Positions 45,260 to 56,774 of a DNA stretch of 64,000 nucleotides are shown in pieces. Each line of letters opens with the position of its first letter. Position 1 is the first letter of the stretch. The stretch covers positions 92,198,717 to 92,262,716 of the forward strand of contig CM045762.1 of assembly GCA_025200525.1 (NCBI GenBank). Direction: 5' to 3'. Origin of the DNA: Camellia lanceoleosa. Taxonomy: Eukaryota > Streptophyta > Magnoliopsida > Ericales > Theaceae. Position numbers and translations under genes: made by a program. The notes below the pieces were generated by a model. It worked only from the letters and a program-made list of their open reading frames with translations. It did no database searches and was not told the DNA's origin.

Positions 45260-45800
45260 AAATCTACACTCGCCACTTGAAGTGCTTTCGTCCATCTGTG
45301 CTTGAAGCCACGGTTTTCACATCAACAAACGTCGTCGGCCAACTTCTCCATCGTCTTGTCAATACCAATCTTTCTTCCATCAAAGAAGCCCCTGTTATAA
45401 GCTCAGGTCTCTATGGCCTCTCTTGCAAAAATGCTGGCAGTATCACGATGGGCTATCGCACAATCCATGAGGTGTTGTGTAATTGTGTCTTTTGGTGTTG
45501 TCCCCGCCGACTTCAACCACTTTGGCTTTCCGAGCCTCGTTCTCCGCCCGCTCCTGGGCTTCCTCAAGTCGGCGCTCCAAGTTCTGAATCTGCCCATCTT
45601 TTTGTTCAATCTCTTTTCGAGCGCCACAAAGGCACATGCCGACTTCATACGCACTGTAGAGTCCTTTGATGGCTCCGTGGACCCCTTCTCTGAAGACTTC
45701 ATAGTCTCACCGATTGGTCATTGATTGGTGCACTTTAGGGGGGAAGATTTGCTGCGTGAATTTAACTGCCACATTCGGATCGTGGACAATCGAAAACACA
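45260..45800 (-). pseudogene. Remnant of an antisense coiled-coil gene of a Tat-type element
   Basis: On the minus strand, VHDPNVAVKFTQQIFPPKVH (about 45790-45720) matches VRDPDVAVEFARQIFPLEVQ of the gene at 56097. Coiled-coil sequence follows (KEIEQKDGQIQNLERRLEEA), then DTASIFAREA and a CENRGFKHRW-like motif. Several stops and frameshifts break it. It sits antisense to the integrase remnant, as in Tat elements that carry an antisense ORF after pol. Confidence 0.7.
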
Positions 45801-45929
45801 ATTATTCGGCTTATAGTTTGCCTTCGTTCCCACTGGGGCAGGGGCAAATATGTGAATCTACTTAGCGTACACCCTAAAAAAAATACATATGAGGGACGGG
45901 AAGCCAACCATCAGAAATAATTATGGTAC

Positions 45930-46724
45930 ACTGACTACATTTCTTGACTGCTGCTGCTGGAAATGGTATTGTTCTCTACATCTTCATCCTCTGTTTTTTA
46001 ACTTTAGTTATTATTCTAGTTTTCCTAATTCTGTTGTGTTTACTCGGGTCCTGAATGTCTCTGTACACTTTTGAATTGGTACTACCTAATAGAACAGATT
46101 AATTAAGCTGGAAAAAAAAGTATCAAGGATTTTCGGAACTTTTGTTTGGCAAGATGAGTTGACTTTGAGCTTCTGTTTGGATCTGAGGGAAGGATGTCAT
46201 GGAAAATACTGAATAGCCAAGCTTAAAAAACACTCAACTTTTATGCTTTTTTCTTTTTTCTTTTGCACTAAAGGCGGGAGGAATGGTAGTTGCCAATTTA
46301 TTGGAAAAAAAAAAACCCCAAAAAAAAAAAATGAAAAAGAAAGACGTGTTTAAAAAAAAAAAAACAAAACAAAATCAGCTAGAAGAAGACCAAATTATGG
46401 GAATGAATGATGGAGATCTTAGTAAACAGAATTTGTGCATGTTGGCGTACATGTTTGGGCAAGATTGAGAATTGGATCCCCAAGCCCACTCATTATAGAA
46501 TGCCTTTGGTAGTGGAAGTGTGTCATGTGTAGAGAAGTTTTTAAGTTCATTCAAAATGGCATTTAAGGAGCTCTGATTCTGCACTCGCCAAATATGTCTC
46601 AAGCAATTCTTTTCCCATCCGGGATTAATTTGAAAATCGATAGTAGTTTTCAATTCCATTTGCATTTCTGTCTTGATTATTACTTGGGAATCGTTTGCTG
46701 AAGACTTTAAATAAATTTCAGGAT
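45930..46724. other. Spacer with A-rich tract before the bHLH pseudogene
   Basis: A run of A-rich sequence at 46300-46375 gives a lysine-rich chance ORF. The N-terminal part of a bHLH122-type protein was looked for here and not recognised. Confidence 0.4.
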
Positions 46725-47898
46725 TTGGTATTGTGAGAGATGTGGGAAATGGAACCGATGGGAAAAAAAGTGCAACAAGTAGGTTGAATGACCATATAAA
46801 CTTCTCGTCTTGGCCTGCTTCTTGCTCAAGGTTCATGCCTCAAATCAATGAAAATGGAAACGAAAGCATAGAGGCGACTAGTCAAATGAATGGGCACTTG
46901 GGTAATAGTAATAGCGGCAATAGATTTTTTGTACCCAGCTTTGAAAATGAGTCTTGGAATGATTCTGGGTTTACTGGCCTAAAAAGAAGCAGAGATGGTG
47001 ATGAGGTCAAGTTTTCTGGTTTCAATGCATTGGAAAGTCATCAGGTAGAATTTGTAGATCATATGTAATTGTTACTGTTTCCACTTGAGCTTGTTTGCCA
47101 CTCAAAATTGTTTTTTGCTTATCAGAATGGAGAATATAGACATTACACTACTATTGGTTTGACTCTCCACTTGAGCTTGCCAAAAACCTCTGCTGAGACG
47201 GCTGCCATAGACAAGTTTTTGCAATTTCAACAAGACTCTGTCCCCTGTAAGATCCGGGCCAAAAGAGGCTGTGCGACACACCCACGAAGAATTGCAGAGA
47301 GGGTAAAATTGCTGCTGTTTTTTTAAGAAGGGATCAAGTTTTTTTTTACTTTTAGTGAAATTTGTAGTATATTTTAATTAAATTTTGTTTTTGGTACTTT
47401 TTAGATGTAATTAATCAAGATGCACCTTAAAAATAAAACAAATTGGCTAAACTATTTGAAAAAAATCACGAAAAATCGAACAAACAACTATGTGCATTTT
47501 TTTGGATTTTCGTTTGTTTTTAGTGAATTTTTTCATAATTTATAGATGCATCTAAAAAATAGAAATAATTGACTAAAATATAAAAAAGTTCATTAAAGAT
47601 AAACAAAAATCCGTTTAAAAATAGTTTTGAAAATATAATTTTGTCAAACTGGTTAATAAAATTTTTTTTTTTTTTGAATTCCAAAAAAGAAAAAGAAATT
47701 GTCAAAACTCAACCAAACACACTGTCCAGCTGCTGCTTTCTAGATTCAAGTAGCCATGCACATTTCACTTGAAAAGTAGTCCATAATTATAAACTCAAAT
47801 AATCTTCTTCACTGTCTTTCAATTGGCAGCGAACAAACACAGCAGATATGTTAGATTTGGCAGTTGAGTGCATTTAAGACCTTCAGGAACAGCTTAAG
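46725..47898 (+). pseudogene. bHLH122/bHLH130-like transcription factor pseudogene
   Basis: Three exon remnants are recognisable. Exon A (about 46725-47044, donor GTAGAA) encodes INFSSWPASCSRFMPQINEN, GNRFFVPSFENESWND and GLKRSRDGDEVKFSGFNALE, typical of the region before the bHLH domain. Exon B (47126-47302) encodes HLSLPKTSAETAAIDKFLQF and DSVPCKIRAKRGCATHPRRI. Exon D (47830-47898) encodes TNTADMLDLAVEC, then an in-frame TAA at 47875-47877 and DLQEQLK, with donor GTATGT. The exon that should lie between B and D, with the basic region and first helix (RTRISERM in the family), is absent from 47303-47829. The N-terminus and last exon are also missing. It cannot encode a DNA-binding bHLH protein. 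Confidence 0.85.
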
Positions 47899-48252
47899 GT
47901 ATGTACACACCCAAAAGAAATCAAACCAACATGAAACAATTTTCAAATCCTACCTCATGACTTGCTAGTGTACAGATAATAATATGAATTGAAAAAGGTG
48001 GAAATGAAAAAGATATAGCAGATCTAACTAATCTTTTTTTTGTGAATGCACATGTATGTGTAATTCAATTTGTAGTAACTCTGCTTAGTTGAGAATAGGT
48101 GTTGTGCTGCTGGTTGTACCTTAAGTTGTAAGGTTGACCAAATATTTGAATTATGGGAGGAGATAATGACCAGATTTAACAAACCTCACTGTGCATTAGT
48201 GTGAATTATTAACATTTCTTCCAAATTTATATTAAAAACAAAATTATGGTGT
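47899..48252. other. Spacer after the bHLH pseudogene
   Basis: The last bHLH exon expected here was not found. No other feature was recognised. Confidence 0.4.
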
Positions 48253-48872
48253 GTAACTTTTCTTAATAGATAAATATAAAATAAATACTAAGATAATTCT
48301 CTCATCTAAAAAAATACTATTAGTAAGATAATCCACTGAAGTAAAAGAAAATACATATATATATATATATAACTAATTTTATCAATACATAAATTATACT
48401 CACATAACAAATGATTAATTTTATTAATAAGTAAATTAACAATTTTTAATGATATGAAAAATATTTTTTTAGTTAATCATTTTATTAATAAATAAATCAT
48501 TAAGTTAATTAACAGTTTTTAATGATATGATAAATATTTTTCAATAAACAATTTTGATAATTTATTATCACATAGGAGAGTTGGTTCTTTATTTATTTTT
48601 ATTTTTTATTATTGTGTTAAATGAAAATTTATAATAAATGATAGTTGTAATTTCTAGTATTATAGAACCGATTCATATTTTAAACAAACCTTATGGGTGC
48701 ATTTGTAATCTGTTAAAAAATAAGATATTTATATTTCATAATTGACTAAGAATGTTTGCATAATTATGAAAAAATCTGTTTTATGATTAACCAAGAATAT
48801 TCGCGTAATTACGAAAAAAATATTCACTCAATAAGTAGGCTACTATTAATAAATTACTCAAAACGAAAGGAC
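48253..48872 (-). repeat. Dispersed non-coding repeat, copy 2
   Basis: Reverse complement of the repeat at 2793-3764. It lacks the 422-bp MITE and preserves the empty site TTATTAATAAAATTAATC (as read on the minus strand). Confidence 0.7.
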
Positions 48873-50963
48873 AAAATAAAAAATAAAAAAATCTCAAGCA
48901 ACGAAACAATTCTTATATATATATAAATATATGATATGCCAGACAGTTCTATGTATTATCCACACAGAAACACTAACACAGAAGGAGGACAACAACCAAA
49001 CGCAAACAGAGAGAGAGAGAGAGAGGTGCAAGCTGTACGTATGAAATGGATACAATAATGAAGAATTTGCTTAGATCTGAAATGCATCGTAAAGACGATT
49101 TATGTCTTAAAATTTAAAAATCACGAATCATTTTTGTTTAGCATAAATCATCACCACTAAATTATATTAAATTATGGTTGATGCATGATCTATCTTATTA
49201 TATAAAGCAATGAAAATAATTATATAACATAATTTGAATAATATATTTTTTACATAAAAAGATCTAAAAATTATACAATTTATCCAAATCAAATCAAATC
49301 AAAATCACAAATATTAAATATAATAAAAGCCCAATTACTTTGTCAGAGTTTTATCTCTACCCCTAAGATAAAGAAATTAATTCTCCATACCCATATAACT
49401 ACGACACTTTTTATATTTTTGAAACTATACTTTTTTTACACATTCTCAATATTAACAAGTGGTATGGGAACACTTATTAATATTTGTCTAATAAAATTAT
49501 GCATGGATTTTTTTATTTATAGCATTCTTAATCTATTAAGTATTTTTAATATATTTTATTTATTAATTTTATATTGTGATTTTTAAAAAAAAATAGAATT
49601 CAATTGAAATAAAGAAAAAAAAAGAGAAGATTTTGTGGTGCTTTGAAAAATTGATAAAAAGCTGACTTTATGATTTTTTTTTAGTCTAATGTCTTTTTAT
49701 AAATAAAAACTGTGAGAAGTGATGTGATCCAAATGGATCAAAAAGCTAAAAATTGACCTTTTTTTTCTTCCCAAAAGATTCCTTTATTTAAAAATGATGG
49801 TCTTATTAGGTCCGTGACTCGAGATAATTGGAAAGTGTGTACAGATGGATGGGTATACTGGTAATGTATGTACATTTTATTTTTTATAATTTTATTTTTA
49901 TTTTATGTCTTCTACAATATAATTCAATGGTAATAAAGTAAAGCTATTATATTTATATAGAAATAAATACAATAATATTTTTTATTTAGGGTTGATTTGA
50001 GAATATCAAAAATTAGTCAAAAAGTTATAAATAAAATCAAAAAATTAAACTAAAAAATTAACTAGTATTTCTTTTTCTCTCTATTTTTAACATATTTTTT
50101 GATAAAAAAAATTTTTAAAAAAAATTCAAACATACAAATTTTGTTGCCTTATATTTTGACTAGAAATTTTAAAAATTATTAAAATAGTCTATTCTCAAGC
50201 TAATATTACTTTTTACTTTTTTAAAAAAAAAATTAATCTTGTCACCATTTTTAATTATTCTTTATAAAAATATCAATATTAAACAATATCCCAAGAACAT
50301 TTAATGTGTAATTTTTTCACCATTTATAAATAAATAAGATTAACATATTTTATATATTATAAATTTATATTTGAAAAAGTTCAAAAAAATTATACCATCT
50401 TATATGAAAGTAAATACAATAAAAATATATCATATTCTCAAATTTACTAACATTTTAACAATAGTTTGGTCATGATAGTAAATAAAAATAATATGCAAAT
50501 AATAAATTTATTCATAATATATGACATTACCTATTAAGCATAAATTTATAATTAATTTTGGTCTCTTATGCTTATTCTTTATTTTTTCAAAATTGTAATT
50601 GTGTATAATTTTTTTAAGAAAGAGAAATTGTTTCTATCATATTCTCTTATGCTTATTTTTTAGTTTTTCTATCCTTTCTATATTCGGCATAAAATATTCT
50701 CCTCCATATCTAATTTGTATTAATACAAATTTTACTAATTATTTTAATATTATCCTATTTATTACAATTTTCACTTAAAAAACTCATTATGGTTGAGGCA
50801 GATACTCTATTGTAGGGGTATTGCCTAGTTCGTATTAAATAGCTTGGCAATTCAAATTAAAAAAACTAAATCAATAATCATTATAATTATTTGTCAAAAA
50901 AATAATCATTATAATTAATGAGTAATGTTATATAAGCAAATATATATATATATATATATACAA
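48873..50963. other. AT-rich non-coding DNA
   Basis: It includes a TATATATATAAATATATG stretch followed by a CA/GA-rich segment (48955-49035) that looks like a promoter and 5' leader, but no ORF follows. Otherwise nothing was recognised. Confidence 0.45.
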
Positions 50964-51091
50964 AATAATGTAGTTCATTGTGGACCATTGATTTTAAAAT
51001 AAAACACCATTAAAAATGAATTTATTTAATAATGTAGTTCGTTATGGACCTTTGATTTTAAAACAAAACACCATTACAAATGAATTTATTT
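50964..51091. repeat. 64-bp tandem duplication
   Basis: Two adjacent copies, 50964-51027 and 51028-51091, each contain AATAATGTAGTTC, TGGACC and AACACCATTA(A/C)AAATGAATT. Confidence 0.85.
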
Positions 51092-52014
51092 ACAATACTA
51101 ATAGTATTGTTATATCATTCTAATAAATTTGTTTATAATTTTTTTTATAATTTAATAAAGAAATAACAATCACTTTACCCAATGATTTCGTAAAGATATT
51201 GTATGATAGAAATAGACACCAGACCATGCATCCTAAATTATTTATTTGTAGTAATTATATTATTTACAGCTCATTTAGGAATATATTATTTTAATAATTT
51301 TTTAACTATTTATAAAAATATAGACACCTTTTTAAATGTCTAGAATAATAAAATTGAGTAAACAAGTTGGGAAATTAAAAAAAAAAAATGGAAAAGTCAC
51401 AAGCTATGATAATTAGGTTTATAGATTTAATTTTATATAAGTTAATTTTACGTTTTGTGCTCCCTCCATTTTAAATTGTTGGGAAAATTACAAAAAAATT
51501 AAAAAAAAAATCCATAATTTAAGCCTTTTAACAAAATAAATCCTGACTTTTAAATTTTGTCAATTTAAACTATAATTTTTTGATTTATTTTCAATATAAA
51601 CTATTAGACTACTTCCGTTTAAGTAAAATCAATGAAAAAAATAATATTTTAATCATTAAAATCAATGTAGGTATACATAAAATATTTAACATATATATAA
51701 ATTTTCATGATTTAATAACTAAACTACCTATTTTTCTATCGATTTTACTTAACAAAAATATGCAACCCATTACAAAGAAAACGATTAAAAATAATTAGTA
51801 TTGAATATGAATGAATTATAAAATATATAATTATCTGTTAGATGAAGATTAATTATTATTTTATATTTATTTGCTAAATAGGAAGATGTTGTTTACTTGG
51901 TAAAAAAATTACTATGACAACAAAAACGAAAGATTTGTGTTCCATGAAAACCATTACGAAGAAAACGATTAGTTAAACAAAATTTTGTTAGTTTGTCGTT
52001 AATCTCACTCAATA
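51092..52014. other. AT-rich non-coding DNA
   Basis: A CTCCCTCCATTTTAAATTG motif at about 51461 resembles one end of a Stowaway MITE, but no partner end was found. The ORF at 51580-51798 is an AT-rich chance frame. Confidence 0.4.
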
Positions 52015-52019
52015 GTTAC

Positions 52020-52428
52020 TGTGGGGAAGTGGTTATTGGAAATACTCTTCAGATCCTGGAAGACGCCAATGATCCTCAGCTAGTCACCTGCAAAGATACA
52101 AATACTCCGGTCGGGGGTGCCGGGATTAGCACTCCGACGGACAAGTCAGTTCTTCTACTCAAGAAAGCTTATTCACTAAGTTTTTAGAAGTGATTCTTAC
52201 GTACCTTTACTAGTCCATTGCCATTATATTTATACTCGTTTCTTCTGATCCTCGGGGCCAGGGCCTACTTTTTCAATCATTATCCTTTCCACTATTCGGC
52301 TCTAGGGATCCTTCCCCATTCGGCCCATTTATCCTATTCGGCCCCTTATCCTTGCGGGATATTTGCCGTCTAGCGTCAAGCTTCTGAAATATACCTTCTT
52401 TATCTTCGCCAATTATTCGGCTACCACA
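52020..52428 (-). repeat. 3' LTR (relative to transcription) of the Tat-type element
   Basis: 409 bp bounded by TGTGGGGAAGTGG and GGCTACCACA as read on the plus strand. It differs from its partner at four sites (three transitions, one transversion). The ORF at 51993-52187 is a chance frame within it. Confidence 0.95.
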
Positions 52429-52814
52429 ATTGCCCTCCGAACTCCCTATTGACGGCAGTCAATCGGCTTGTTTGGCTCAGAATTTGAGAATTTTAGCGTC
52501 AGGCGGCTTCGCGTGCCCCAATATATGTCAGGAGGCGCGCGCCTTTTTGCTCATCATTACGCTTTCCCGCTCTATTCATGTGTATCTCAGCATTTATTGC
52601 GATTTGAAACTTTGGTCCTTTCGAATTCACATTTCGTCGATTTTCTGAGACTTTTGGATCTCCAGTGCATATCCCTCCGTAACTCGCGTTTTCTACAACT
52701 TCTTCCTGTCTTCCCCTGTTTCATCTGCTCTCCGTAAGTTTCCTTACCCTTTCTTTGTAACCCTGTCTTCCGTTTGCTATTTTAGCTCCGGTGAATATTT
52801 AGTTCTTTGCTAAG

Positions 52815-54827
52815 ATGGCCAAACATTTGAAAAACCTCCTTTCTGAGGATCGTATCTCCGGTTTCCGGCAGCATTTTTCTATTCCTAACGACGTCCATTT
52901 ATCCCTTGTAACGGACAACGCTCTCGACATGGAGAGGGAAGATCAAAACACGATCGTATTCCCTCTTTTATCCATTGCGGAGGGCGGGGTTCGTTTCCCC
53001 CTACACCCACTTCTTAGGGCCGTTCTCCGCTATTGGGGTTTGATTCCTTCTCAACCCAATGTAAATTTCTTTCGAATCATCATGGGGGTTGTAGAGTTGA
53101 ATCAACGCCTTAGGATTAACCTTGGGATTCCGGCCATTCGGCATTGTTACGCCTTAGCCAAATCCTCCGGTCGGCTGGGGCGATATTTCCTCAGGGCCAA
53201 GGATACTGACCATCACTTGGTGACTATGCTTGCCAGCTCTAGCAAACGGGTTGACGACGTGATGGTCAACGTCCGAGGTAATTGGGAGTTCGCTGAAGGG
53301 GAGGATCGCCTGGACCCTATTCCCAGACATAAGGGTGACCCAGGTTGCCACGCAATGTCTTGTTTGTTGGTCTATCTCTTATTCGGCTCTTTTCCCTGAA
53401 ACGTTTTTTATCTTGTGCAGGTAATAGGTTGAAGAAAATTCTGACTTGATTGGCGGCGTGGTTCTTAGAAATCAAGGCGCACTCGAATATTTCGGCCCAA
53501 GCATTACAACGCAAGGAGAGCGCCCATATTCTCCTTCGGTATGAACCCACTTACACTACCTTCTCGGCTGCAGATAACATTTCGATTCCAGTCGGCAACC
53601 AACAGCTCTCGGCCCTTATCTTCCCCCGCTTCAAAAACCTTAGGCAGGTCGGTCTCGGAGATTACGATTGAAGACGCCGAGCGGCATGTACATGTGATTG
53701 CCGATCCTAGAAGTCTTGAGGGGGTTGTAGAAGGCGGCAATGCGTTCGGCGTTTGAGACCACCGAGCCATCCGCCTCTGGACGAGCAGATTTCTCTTCCG
53801 GATATTTTTGCGAATTTGGGGATCTACCCGGCGATTTCTTTGAGGGTATGGCTAAGGAAAACGCAGATGTACGTAAAAAAGCGCCGGCGGATGGCCGCCG
53901 AAAAGAAATTTGAATGCATCGGATCGGCTTGATCAAGCCCTTGAACCCGTTTACGAGGGGCGATTGAGGTTCTTATGTCCGTCACGGGAAAGAGGGTGGA
54001 GAAACAGCCGATGGGGAATGGTGATTTGAACAAGGTCAAAAGCGGTGTCAGGGTGAAACAAGTTGACGGCCACGATAGCAACGACCTCGGCGAAGAAGCG
54101 GACGTGGTCGCTCCGTTCGTTATTGACCAAAGATCGAGGATATGCCGATTTTATCCGGCGCTTGACCATCAAGGATCGGTAGTAGCCTTGAGCTTAGCGG
54201 CTTCAATTTCTCTGCCGGTGACAACAAAGCCTTGATTGCGTGCACGATATTATGGCCGTTATACTGTTGCTCAATCGGCACTCTGGTAGGTCTTCATTTC
54301 GCTCTTGTTTGTTAAAGGCATCTAATCATACCGAATTGTTTTGCGAAGACGATCGGAAGGGTCGCCGACTTAGTCGCCGCTGCGTGATGCTCTCGGGAGA
54401 ATTGACCATTTGCAAGCAGAGGTGCGAGGTCAAAAAGTAGGGCCGAGTTGAAATGATGAGAGCTGAAATGGAAGCGCCTTGAGCGAAGCGGAGAAAGAGA
54501 GGGTTTGCGTGAAAAGCTTCGTGTTGATCTTTGAGGGTAGGGCAAATCTGACGAGAATCGCTCAAACTTTCCAAGGAAGCACTTGCTGAAGCGGAAGCTC
54601 AGTTAGAAGAGCTTAAGGTGGCCCGCGAGAAAGCCGAATCGGAGGCCTTTGAGGCAGGGAGAGGCGCCGCTCTGACGGAATATGTTGAAGAAGTGTCCAA
54701 ATTTGAGAACCGCGGGTTCAAACATGGGTGGCTCAAAGCCCTTGCTGCCGCTGAGGTTACATTGGATTTGCCAATTCCTTATGAGCAGGTGGATGTTGAG
54801 CCACTTGAATCCGATACCGACGAATGA
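52815..54827 (+). pseudogene. Antisense gene A of the Tat-type element (putative gypsy-type transposon protein)
   Basis: It runs opposite to gag. Exon 1 (52815-53343) starts MAKHLKNLLSEDRISGFRQH and contains VRFPLHPLLRAVLRYWGLIP and NFFRIIMGVVELNQRLRINL. This pattern resembles the plant proteins labelled putative gypsy type transposon. A 77-bp intron (53344-53420, donor AG/GTTGCC, acceptor GTGCAG) leads in frame to GNRLKKILT, a TGA at 53447-53449, and LAAWFLEIKAHSNISAQALQ to about 53671. Later frames are broken, but the coiled-coil tail returns at 54618-54827 (REKAESEAFEAGRGAALTEY, FENRGFKHGWLKAL, stop at 54825). Function is unknown. Such antisense ORFs are a known optional trait of Tat elements. 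Confidence 0.6.
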
Positions 54828-55911
54828 TCTGGAAGCCGTTTACTGAGCAGGCGTCTTTTTGTTTTTGTTTTTTCTTCTTTTGGATAGTGCTTTGTTGGAT
54901 CAGGGTAGTTTTCATGTATAAATTGGTTAGCATCTGCGCGCAATTTATTAATGAAAATTTCTTTGTAATTTTTGCTAATGAAAATTTCCTTGTAATTTTT
55001 GCTACCACCACACTTTGTATGAAAGAGTTCTGTGGTTTAATTTTAATGAAAGAGTTCTGTGTTTGTCAATGCATTTGGTAAAATGGAATTGCATACTGTG
55101 GAGAAACCCTGATTTGTGAATCTGCCCTTGCCCCAGGGAGTTCATAAAAAGAATTCTAGCTCTGAATCAACTTGTGAGCCGGCTGGGGTACTTGATCCGA
55201 ATAGACTGATAAATCTACTCTCGCCAGTCAACTCGTGAACCGGATGATTTTACTCTGGCACGAATGATTTTATCTAGAACTCTTCTACAAACCGTACATA
55301 GAATATCGTCTGTCCAAACTTTAGTTTTTTCCTTGCTTGAATCTGAAGTCGCTAACCACTGAAGGTAGAGAGGAAAAGGTTGGTCAATATCTGGGTTCCT
55401 ACAGATTCAATGCATATCCCATCAAAATCACCATTTGCAATTTCACTGCCTACTGATCTTGGGCCCTTAGATTGATGAATCTGCCCTTGCCCCAGGGGGT
55501 TCATGATAAGAACTCTGGCTCTGAGGAATCAATTCGTAAGCCGGTTGGGGATGTTTAGCCGAACAGATTGATGACTTGCCCGAATCAACTTGTGAGCCGG
55601 CTGGGGTACTACGCACTTAGGCTACAGATCTTGAGACAAGTTTATCCTGCCGTCAACTTAGTCGGCGTCAGGTGATTGGGTTTCGCGATTAATGAACTTG
55701 CCTCGATCGTGCTGCCTCTGCGAGCGTTAAATGATTAAAGGTACAGCTTTTAAGAGCCTGGTAGGTATCTAATTCAGACTCCTGAGAGAAAATCTATTGT
55801 GTGAATGTCGAACAAACTCTTCTTTAACAGCAAAGGGGAAGCCAAGACATTGGCTGAGCTTGGCGGTGATATGAATCGAAGTGAACACGTAGTGCATGCG
55901 CCCTTGCGTCT
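54828..55911 (+). repeat. Interior with degenerate repeats between the antisense genes
   Basis: A block with GAATCTGCCCTTGCCCCAGG, AGTTCAT, AACTTGTGAGCCGG and GGCTGGGGTAC appears at about 55118-55205, again at 55474-55565, and partly at 55575-55612. Direct GAAAATTTCYTTGTAATTTTTGCT repeats lie at 54953-55005. No ORF was recognised. Confidence 0.55.
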
Positions 55912-56774
55912 TTGGGAGTAAGAGTTCTATGGGTCGAGAGGCGTCAATCTCCTCGGCGTCGTAGTAGGTCGTCCAGACGGGATAAGCAATCCGGGGAGAT
56001 CGCCACGCCCAAGTCGAAAAGGAGATCAGACGCGAATCCGTGCCCATTAAGTTTTGCAGTATTTGTGAAGAATAAGCCCATGACGGAAGCGGACTCGATC
56101 GTTCGAGATCCAGACGTGGCGGTCGAGTTTGCTCGACAAATATTTCCTCTGGAAGTTCAACAGTCAATGGTTGGTCGTCAGGACTACGAAGTGTTTCGCG
56201 AGGGCATTCATGGGGCGGTGAAAGGGCTCTATACGGCTTACGAAGTCGGCATGCGATTGCGCACCGCCCGCCGAGAAATGAAGAAAAAGGAAAAGCATAT
56301 CCGCCGTTTGGAGGCTCGCGTGGAGGCGGCTGAACGTGAGTTAAGGAAGATCAAAGCGGCTCAAGTACCACCAGCAGGCGGTGTGAATCAATCATGGAAG
56401 AGGGTTGCCGATCGACTATAAGCGTTGCCATTCTTGATCGTGAAACGGCGAGCATGTTCGCATTGGAGTCCGCCAAGGGGAGGTCTTATGAAAAAGGTTT
56501 TCACGAAGGGTGCTTGGTTGGAATCCAGAAGACCAAGGAGACGCTTGCCGAAGAGGTTTGCCGATGTGAAAATCGTGGGTTCAGGCATGGTTGGATCAAG
56601 GCATCTCAACTCGCCGAATCTCTTAAGCTTGTCGCATCGATTAGCGTCACCTCTCTACCTGATGAGATTTTCCGTTTTCTGCTTTCGAGGTTGAGAAGAG
56701 TGAGGACGAGGGCGACGCCATCTGACTTTAATTATTGTAAGGTTCGAACGGTGGTCGCGTTTGTAGTTATGTAA
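55912..56774 (+). pseudogene. Antisense gene B of the Tat-type element, coiled-coil protein
   Basis: The first frame (55912-56421) has a basic segment, then VRDPDVAVEFARQIFPLEVQ, DYEVFREGIHGAVKGLYTAY and a coiled coil (REMKKKEKHIRRLEARVEAA). A second frame (56394-56774) continues DRETASMFALESAKGRSYEK, GFHEGCLVGIQKTKETLAEE and CENRGFRHGWIKAS. Its tail matches antisense gene A (FENRGFKHGWLKAL) and the relic at 45.3 kb. One frameshift near 56400 separates the two halves. It looks like the C-terminal half of a second copy of the same gene. Function is unknown. Confidence 0.6.

Noticed and set aside
48955..49035. Promoter and 5' leader of a gene
   Set aside because: TATA-like and GA-rich sequence is present but no coding region or homologous gene follows within 3 kb.
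51461..51480. Stowaway MITE end
   Set aside because: Only one CTCCCTCC-type end is seen, with no partner inverted repeat and no TA duplication.
53541..54545. Several ORFs on both strands between the two ends of antisense gene A
   Set aside because: They are alternative frames of the broken antisense gene. Only the start, the exon 2 segment and the coiled-coil tail show family resemblance.
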